Shown here piece by piece: positions 5,449 through 9,886 of a DNA stretch of 9,886 nt. Position numbers and translations under genes: made by a program. Position 1 is the first letter of the stretch. Each line of letters begins with the position of its first letter. The DNA is from an uncultured Panacagrimonas sp. (GTDB taxonomy: Bacteria; Pseudomonadota; Gammaproteobacteria; Nevskiales; Nevskiaceae), in the NCBI GenBank assembly GCA_946481265.1, contig CAMLNE010000148.1, forward strand, positions 1 through 9,886. The letters are read 5' to 3'. Under the pieces are notes generated by a model, which saw only the letters and a program-made list of their open reading frames with translations, did not search any database and was not told where the DNA came from.

Positions 5449-7479
5449 CTTCTTCGCGCCGAGCGGCGATTTCGGCCGCACGTAATCCTTCGACGTGTTG
5501 GCGAAGTCGATATACCAGTCGATGCTGGCCGGGTTTTGCATCGCGTCGCGGCTCGCCGCCTTCTCCAGCGGCCAGCCCATCAGGATCTTGCGGATCGGCA
5601 CTTCCATCTTCTTGCCGGTGAGCGTGTAGGGAATCTGCTCGACCGCGTACATCCGGTCCGGCACGTGGCGCGGGCTGCAGTCGCCGCGCAGCTTAGCCGT
5701 GATCTTCTTCACCAGGGCCTCGTCCAGCGCGAAACCCGGCTTGAGCTTGAGGTACAGCGGCATGAAGAAATTGCCGCCCTCGAGCTCGCAGCACACGACC
5801 AGGCTGTCGGCGACCTCCTCGACCTGCTCGACCGCGCGGTAGATCTCGGCGGTGCCGATGCGCACGCCGAAGCGGTTGAGCGTCGAATCGCTGCGGCCAT
5901 AGATGTAGCAGCCGCCGCGCGCGTTGATCTTGATGAAGTCGCCGTGGCGCCAGACGCCGGGGAACACGTCGAAATAGGCCTCGTGGTAGCGCTTGCCGTC
6001 GGTATCGCCCCAGAAGAAGATCGGCATCGAGGGGAAGGGTTTGAGGCAGACCAGCTCGCCCACCTCGTCGATCACTTCCTTGCCCTCGTCGCTCCAGGCC
6101 TGCACATCCATGCCCAGGCAGCGCGCCTGGATCTCGCCGGCATATACCGGCAGGGTGGGACTGGCGCCGACGAAGCCGCTGCACAGTTCCGTGCCGCCCG
6201 ACTGCGAGGTCACCCACAGGTCCTTCTTGACGTTGTCGTAGAACCACTTGAACGTCTCGGGCGTCGACGGCGCACCGCCGAGCAGCGCGGCCTCGAGGTT
6301 CGACAGGTCGAACTTGTCGCCCGGCCTGAGCTTGGCCTTCTCCATCATCTGCACGAAGGTGGGACTCGCGCCGAAGGTCGCGGCGCCGGTGTCCGCCGCC
6401 ATCTTCCACAGCAGGTCGAGGTCCGGGTACACCGGGCTGCCGTCGTACTGCACCGCGGCCGCGCCGGTCAGCAGCGAGGCGACCACCAGGTTGTACATCA
6501 TCCAGCCGGTGGTGCTGTAGAAGAACATCACGCTGCCGGGCGCAAGGTTGAGATGGAAGCTCATCACCTTGAAGTGCTCCACCAGCACGCCGACGTGGCC
6601 ATGCACGATGGCCTTGGGCAGGCCGGTGGTGCCCGAGGAAAACATCACCCAGATCGGGTGATCGCAGTCGACGCGCTCGTAGCGGAACGACTCGCGCGGC
6701 ACGTCGGGGCCGTCCAGCAGCGAGGCCCAGGACTTCGCGTGCTCGACCGGCGGCTGGCCGCTTCCGGGATGCAGGTAGTCCAGCCAGACCACCTGCTCGA
6801 GCGTGGGCAGCGCCGCGACGATCTGACGGACCTCCGCAGTGCGCTCGAAGTCCTTGCCGCCGAAGCGATAGCCATCGCAGACGAAGATCAGGCGCGGCTC
6901 GATCTGCGAGAAGCGCTCGATGACGGTCTTGGTGCCGAATTCCGGCGCGGCCGAGGACCACACCGCGCCGATCGCGATCGTGGCGATCATCGCGACCGTG
7001 GTCTCGGGCACATTGGGCATGTACGAGACCACGCGATCGCCGGGCTGGACGCCCAGGGCGCGCAGCTGCGTGGCCAGGATGCGCACCTGCCGCCCGAGCT
7101 CCTGCCAGCTCAGCTGCGCCAGCGGCCGGTTCTCGGTGAGATGGTGGATCGCCGGCTCGCCGGGCGCCGCATCCGCTTCATGGCGCAGCAGGTGCTCGGC
7201 GTAGTTCACGCGCGTGCCCGGGAACCATCGGGCCCCCGGCATCGCGCGGCTGTCCAGGACCTGCGTGGGCGGCGCGTCCGAGACGATCTCGAAATAGTCC
7301 CAGATCGCCGCCCAGAAGCCCTCGATCTCGGTGACCGACCACTGGCGCAGCGCCTCGTAGTCGGCGAATGACAGCCCGCGATCCTCGCGCAGCCATTCGA
7401 TGAACCGGGCCACCTGCGAGCGTGCCGCGAAGGCGGGGCTCGGGGTCCACAGCAGCTCTCCTTCGACGACGGCGCTCAC
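5446..7479 (-). CDS. Acetoacetate-CoA ligase (acetoacetyl-CoA synthetase)
   Basis: The protein has 677 residues, about the usual 650-680 of the family. It is an ANL-superfamily adenylating enzyme that converts acetoacetate, ATP and CoA to acetoacetyl-CoA, AMP and pyrophosphate in the cytosol. The N-terminal cap (LLWTPSP..., then [17 protein letters not shown]) is typical of the acetoacetate subgroup. The phosphate loop [10 protein letters not shown] spans residues 280-289, [10 protein letters not shown] and [10 protein letters not shown] follow, the hinge motif GRSD ends at Asp531, and the catalytic lysine is in LTGKKMEVP (623-624). The start is GTG (7477-7479); GGAG (7491-7494) is 11 bases away, somewhat far, with a purine-rich AGAGAG closer in. 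It lies 29 bases after the DUF3237 gene and is the last gene of the minus-strand block. It may act on another beta-keto acid released by the neighbouring enzymes, which is an inference. Confidence 0.94.
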   Translation of the reverse strand: MSAVVEGELLWTPSPAFAARSQVARFIEWLREDRGLSFADYEALRQWSVTEIEGFWAAIWDYFEIVSDAPPTQVLDSRAMPGARWFPGTRVNYAEHLLRHEADAAPGEPAIHHLTENRPLAQLSWQELGRQVRILATQLRALGVQPGDRVVSYMPNVPETTVAMIATIAIGAVWSSAAPEFGTKTVIERFSQIEPRLIFVCDGYRFGGKDFERTAEVRQIVAALPTLEQVVWLDYLHPGSGQPPVEHAKSWASLLDGPDVPRESFRYERVDCDHPIWVMFSSGTTGLPKAIVHGHVGVLVEHFKVMSFHLNLAPGSVMFFYSTTGWMMYNLVVASLLTGAAAVQYDGSPVYPDLDLLWKMAADTGAATFGASPTFVQMMEKAKLRPGDKFDLSNLEAALLGGAPSTPETFKWFYDNVKKDLWVTSQSGGTELCSGFVGASPTLPVYAGEIQARCLGMDVQAWSDEGKEVIDEVGELVCLKPFPSMPIFFWGDTDGKRYHEAYFDVFPGVWRHGDFIKINARGGCYIYGRSDSTLNRFGVRIGTAEIYRAVEQVEEVADSLVVCCELEGGNFFMPLYLKLKPGFALDEALVKKITAKLRGDCSPRHVPDRMYAVEQIPYTLTGKKMEVPIRKILMGWPLEKAASRDAMQNPASIDWYIDFANTSKDYVRPKSPLGAKK

Positions 7480-7489
7480 GGCTCTCTGT

Positions 7490-7508
7490 TCTCCGGTGTA
7501 CCGGTGTA
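7490..7508 (-). repeat. 8-bp tandem duplication at the ligase ribosome-binding region
   Basis: CCGGTGTA occurs twice head-to-tail at 7493-7500 and 7501-7508, directly after the DUF3237 stop codon. With the bases before it, TCTCCGGTGT (7490-7499) is identical to 7980-7989, which lies at the same place before the DUF3237 gene. On the minus strand both read ACACCGGAGA and supply the GGAG ribosome site. Confidence 0.55.
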
Positions 7509-7973
7509 TCAGCGAAGGGCGTAGACGTCGTAGGTCACGATGCCCTGCTCGAACAGGACCTCCCCGACGTTGACGAACTGGCAGCTGTTGACCCAGGCGT
7601 AGGCCGGGCTCGACGTGGCAATGCGCGGCGCGGCGCGGATCTGCGCCTTCTCCGGCAGCCGGCCCTCGAGCAGGTTCTCGTAGCCGCGCGGCCCCAGGTC
7701 GAGCAGGCCGTTGTAGACCACATAGAGCAGCGCGCCATCATGCGTCTCGACGGTGGCACGCACGTCGAGCACCCCCTTGCCATCGCGGCGGATGGTGAGC
7801 CAGTCGCCGCCCACCGGCTTGACGTTCCCGATGCGGGTGCCCTCGGGCACCCACACCTCGCCGCCGGTGACATAGAAATTCACGCGAATGTCGTCCGGCA
7901 CCGGACCGATCAGCTCGGGCGGACTCAGCGTGGCGTTGTAGGAAAAGACGTGCTCCAGCTTGAAGTCGAACAT
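7509..7973 (-). CDS. DUF3237 family protein
   Basis: The protein has 154 residues, normal for the family. The start ATG has GGAG (7981-7984) seven bases upstream. The N-terminus MFDFKLEHVFSYNATL is the first family strand. GGDW at 55-58 with RRDGKGVLDVR and VETHDGALLYVVYNG (to residue 89) is the core pattern of DUF3237, and APRIAT with YAWVN (125-129) is the second conserved block. The fold is expected to be a small beta-barrel, with no signal peptide or membrane segment. No biochemical function is established for the family to my knowledge. DUF3237 genes often accompany SDRs and CoA ligases in aromatic, terpenoid or steroid catabolic neighbourhoods, as here. It is 39 bases downstream of the unknown gene and 29 bases upstream of the ligase, so it is very probably in one operon with them. 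Confidence 0.9.
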   Translation of the reverse strand: MFDFKLEHVFSYNATLSPPELIGPVPDDIRVNFYVTGGEVWVPEGTRIGNVKPVGGDWLTIRRDGKGVLDVRATVETHDGALLYVVYNGLLDLGPRGYENLLEGRLPEKAQIRAAPRIATSSPAYAWVNSCQFVNVGEVLFEQGIVTYDVYALR

Positions 7974-8012
7974 CGACGATCTCCGGTGTGCTCTTTCTCG
8001 TTCGGCCGCGCT

Positions 8013-8858
8013 TCAGCCGCGCAGCGTCGCCAGCCGTTCCAGCACCTTTTCCGGCACGGCGTCGACCGGCACCTCGGCGAAGCGGAATCCACCGGCCGGC
8101 GCCGCGGCCGCGGCTTCGCCGGACCAGAACGCCGTGCCCAGGTCCAGGCCGTTGGCGGCACCCGCGACGGGCTTGGGCGCGATCACGAACTGCAGGCCGG
8201 TGGCATCACCGGCGAACGCGGCGGCGGTGGGCAGGCGCACGCCGAGGTCCCAGCGATAGTGCCCCGCGATGTTCATCACCGGCTGGTACCAGGCCAGCTC
8301 CTCGGCGGAGGTCGGCTCGCCGCCCTCGCGCTCCTCCAGCAGCAGGCCGTCCACGCCCGACTCGCCGAAGCTGCGCACGAACTCGGCGACATAGACCGAG
8401 CAGGAGTCGGCCTCGTCACCGCCCACCTCGACTTCCGCGTCGGCGCCGAACGCGAGCTGCCAGGCCTCGCTGACCCAGGCGCGCGGAGAGGGAATGGCGA
8501 GCACCAGCAGGGCGCCGCTGAAGGCCGCGCGCAGACCCTTGAGCATCTCGATCAGGTGCGCGCGCATCTCCTCGTCCGCCAGCAGCGTGCGGGCCGGCGC
8601 CACCGCCCGCTTCTTGCCGGCCATGGCCTCCTTCAGCGCCGGATGGCTGGCCACCCAGGCCGCGGCGATGCGGCCGACCGGCACCACGGTGAAGTCGGGC
8701 CGCAGCAGGCCCTGCGCCTTGCGTCGGAAGGCCACGTATTCGGCGCCGTCGTGCCAGGGCGTCTTGCCGCTGGCCAGCAGCTTGTCGGAGTAGGCGGTGT
8801 CATCGAGCCAGAGCAGCGGCTTGTCGCCGGCGGCGAGACGGTCGAGGAGCTTGGGCAT
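8013..8858 (-). CDS. Uncharacterised protein, possibly a UROD/MetE-like TIM barrel
   Basis: I do not recognise this 281-residue protein with confidence. It starts at an ATG with AGGA (8866-8869) seven bases upstream and has the same base composition as its neighbours. Hydrophobic strands alternate with charged helices: KPLLWLDD (about 13-20), FTVVPVGR, GALLVLAIPSPRAWV, GVDGLLLEE, QPVMNIAGHYRWDLGVRLP, LQFVIAPKPV and a final helix VPEKVLERLATL. That order, with an acidic strand end in the middle (LLLEE), is reminiscent of the uroporphyrinogen-decarboxylase/cobalamin-independent methionine-synthase barrel. At 281 residues it is short for that superfamily, and I see no His/Cys zinc site. An alanine-rich, low-complexity stretch (AAAAAPAGG) precedes the last strand. 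It follows the SDR gene by 125 bases and precedes the DUF3237 gene by 39. Confidence 0.82.
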   Translation of the reverse strand: MPKLLDRLAAGDKPLLWLDDTAYSDKLLASGKTPWHDGAEYVAFRRKAQGLLRPDFTVVPVGRIAAAWVASHPALKEAMAGKKRAVAPARTLLADEEMRAHLIEMLKGLRAAFSGALLVLAIPSPRAWVSEAWQLAFGADAEVEVGGDEADSCSVYVAEFVRSFGESGVDGLLLEEREGGEPTSAEELAWYQPVMNIAGHYRWDLGVRLPTAAAFAGDATGLQFVIAPKPVAGAANGLDLGTAFWSGEAAAAAPAGGFRFAEVPVDAVPEKVLERLATLRG

Positions 8859-8983
8859 ATGGGGTTCCTACGGATTCATCCAGGATGGGCTGTCGTTGTG
8901 TACCGATTCCCCGTGCACGACAGGCTGCACGAAGCGGAATTCTTCAGGGCATGCGACATCGGTCGCGTCCGCTGCACCGGGGC
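8859..8983 (-). other. Spacer between the SDR gene and the unknown gene
   Basis: This is the only wide gap in the minus-strand block. It contains small inverted repeats: TGTCGT (8891-8896) with ACGACA (8917-8922), and GCGAC (8953-8957) with GTCGC (8962-8966). None is followed by a T-run, and I see no convincing sigma-70 promoter. Whether the SDR transcript reads through to the three downstream genes cannot be told from this. Confidence 0.4.
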
Positions 8984-9781
8984 TCAGGCGGCGGTCAGGC
9001 CGCCGTCGACCACCAGTTCGCTGCCGTTGATCCATTTCGCGGCGTCCGAGGCCAGGAAGATCACGGCGCTGGCGACGTCGCGCGTCTCGCCGAAACCCAT
9101 CGGATGGATCGCCTTGATCGCGCTCTCCGCACCGGCGTAGTCGGGTGCCAGGCCCAGGTCGACGAAGTGCTTGATGAAGTTGGTGCCCATGTCGGTGGAC
9201 ACGATGGCCGGATGCACCGAGTTGACGCGGATGCCGGTCTTGAGCTGCGCGCACTCGATGGCGGCGGCCTTGGTCATCAGGCGGACCGCGCCCTTCGAGG
9301 TGTGATACGCGACGTGCGCGGTGGTGCCGATGATGCCGGCCACCGAGGACAGGTTGACGATCGAGGAACCCGGCTTCATCACGCGGATCGCGTGCTTGTG
9401 ACCGAGGAAGACGCCGTTGACGTTGACGTCCATCACGCGGCGGAAATCCTCGAGCTCGCACTGCGTGATCAGCGCGGCGGTCTCGATGCCCGCGTTGTTC
9501 ACCAGGATGTGCAGGCCGCCCAGCTTCTGCACCGCGAAGGCGACGGCCGCCTCCCACTCGGATTCGACGGTGACATCGTGCTTGTGGAATTCAGCCTTGC
9601 CACCGGACTTGACGATGCGGGCGACGGTCTCGCGCGCGGGCCCTTCGAGCACGTCGGTCACCAGTACCGCGGCGCCGGCCTGGGCCAGGGCCTCGCTCAC
9701 GGCGGCGCCGATTCCGCGTGCACCGCCGGTCACCAGGGCCACCTTTCCGTCGAGGCGGAAGGCCTTGTTGTAGTCGTTCAT
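8984..9781 (-). CDS. SDR-family NAD-dependent alcohol dehydrogenase (CpnA/3beta-HSD-like)
   Basis: The protein has 265 residues from the ATG at 9779-9781, which has GGAG (9788-9791) six bases upstream. The longer in-frame start at 9841 would add an arginine-rich tail unlike the family and is not favoured. It is a classical short-chain dehydrogenase: nucleotide loop TGGARGIG at 18-25, Asp43 after the second strand (NAD rather than NADP), NNAG at 95-98, Asn120, and the catalytic set Ser146, Tyr159, Lys163. The phrase HDVTVESEW and the C-terminus GSELVVDGGLTAA resemble cyclopentanol dehydrogenase and bacterial 3beta-hydroxysteroid dehydrogenases, so a cyclic or secondary alcohol substrate is plausible. 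3-Hydroxybutyrate is a less likely option suggested only by the ligase downstream. It is the first gene of the minus-strand block. Confidence 0.94.
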   Translation of the reverse strand: MNDYNKAFRLDGKVALVTGGARGIGAAVSEALAQAGAAVLVTDVLEGPARETVARIVKSGGKAEFHKHDVTVESEWEAAVAFAVQKLGGLHILVNNAGIETAALITQCELEDFRRVMDVNVNGVFLGHKHAIRVMKPGSSIVNLSSVAGIIGTTAHVAYHTSKGAVRLMTKAAAIECAQLKTGIRVNSVHPAIVSTDMGTNFIKHFVDLGLAPDYAGAESAIKAIHPMGFGETRDVASAVIFLASDAAKWINGSELVVDGGLTAA

Positions 9782-9798
9782 CCTGCTCTCCATGGGTG

Positions 9799-9817
9799 CG
9801 CGACGTGACCCGTCGCG
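9799..9817 (-). promoter_or_regulatory. 19-bp palindrome in the SDR leader, candidate operator
   Basis: CGCGACG (9799-9805) and CGTCGCG (9811-9817) form a perfect 7-bp inverted repeat around TGACC, 17 bases upstream of the SDR start codon. CGCGACGTG also recurs as a direct repeat at 9799-9807 and 9814-9822, a period of 15. The position suits a repressor site or a leader hairpin. The region from 9823 to the window end shows TTGAAG on the minus strand (9852-9857) as a poor -35 candidate and no clear -10. Confidence 0.35.
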
Positions 9818-9886
9818 ACGTGCGCAGAGCTTAACCCGCATTTCTCACAGGTCGCCGGAGAATCCGCTTCAATCTACTGATCTGAG

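Noticed and set aside
5536..7371. A 611-codon plus-strand frame opposite the acetoacetate-CoA ligase gene.
   Set aside because: The ligase frame carries all ANL motifs. The opposite frame has the Arg/His/Asp/Leu-rich composition of an antisense shadow and no ribosome site.
7422..9140. A 572-codon plus-strand frame spanning the DUF3237 and unknown genes.
   Set aside because: It runs through three minus-strand genes and their spacers, and the DUF3237 reading is unambiguous. The product has no domain pattern.
8984..9781. The SDR as a 3-hydroxybutyrate dehydrogenase paired with the acetoacetate-CoA ligase for ketone-body use.
   Set aside because: The N-terminal and C-terminal phrases resemble cyclopentanol/3beta-hydroxysteroid dehydrogenases more than BDH enzymes. 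The pathway idea is kept only as a weak alternative.
9782..9841. A 20-residue N-terminal extension of the SDR protein from an upstream in-frame start.
   Set aside because: It is arginine-rich, unlike SDR N-termini, overlaps the GGAG site and the palindrome, and lacks a ribosome site of its own. The ATG at 9781 is well placed.

Overview
The window is high-GC chromosomal DNA from a free-living proteobacterium. The gene content (CFA synthase, acetoacetate-CoA ligase, an AraC/OruR-type regulator, DUF3237, a CpnA-like SDR) and the short palindromic elements between genes suggest a gammaproteobacterium of the Xanthomonadales/Nevskiales type. That placement is an inference, and a betaproteobacterium is not excluded. 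All nine genes are intact except the first, which runs off the left edge. I see no tRNA, rRNA, CRISPR array, transposase, phage gene or origin.

Layout. Positions 1-973 (minus): a zinc-independent MDR oxidoreductase of the CurA/PTGR type, missing its C-terminus. Positions 974-1209: intergenic region with three hairpins, one a likely terminator for the next gene and one overlapping a possible -10 of the MDR gene. Positions 1210-2334 (minus): a saccharopine-dehydrogenase-like NAD(P)-binding protein. It is divergent from an AraC-family regulator at 2493-3569 (plus), and the shared region holds helically phased TGA(C) repeats. An NTF2/SnoaL-like protein (3699-4112, plus) and a cyclopropane-fatty-acid synthase (4185-5396, plus) follow. 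The CFA synthase start codon lies in a predicted hairpin.

The CFA gene converges on a minus-strand block across an inverted repeat that carries both stop codons (5394-5448). In transcription order that block is: SDR dehydrogenase (9781-8984), an unrecognised 281-residue protein (8858-8013), a DUF3237 protein (7973-7509) and acetoacetate-CoA ligase (7479-5446). The last three are 29-39 bases apart and look co-transcribed. The SDR precedes them by 125 bases.

How the genes may work together (inference). The minus-strand block reads like a small catabolic module: an alcohol or ketone is oxidised by the SDR, and a beta-keto acid is activated to its CoA thioester by the ligase. The DUF3237 and unknown proteins have undefined roles. 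The MDR and saccharopine-like oxidoreductases and the AraC regulator fit a lipid, terpenoid or steroid-type degradation neighbourhood, but no substrate is shown by the sequence. I did not find a clearly new system. The best leads are the uncharacterised four-gene block, with its unknown protein, and the unusual structures at the CFA synthase start and stop.
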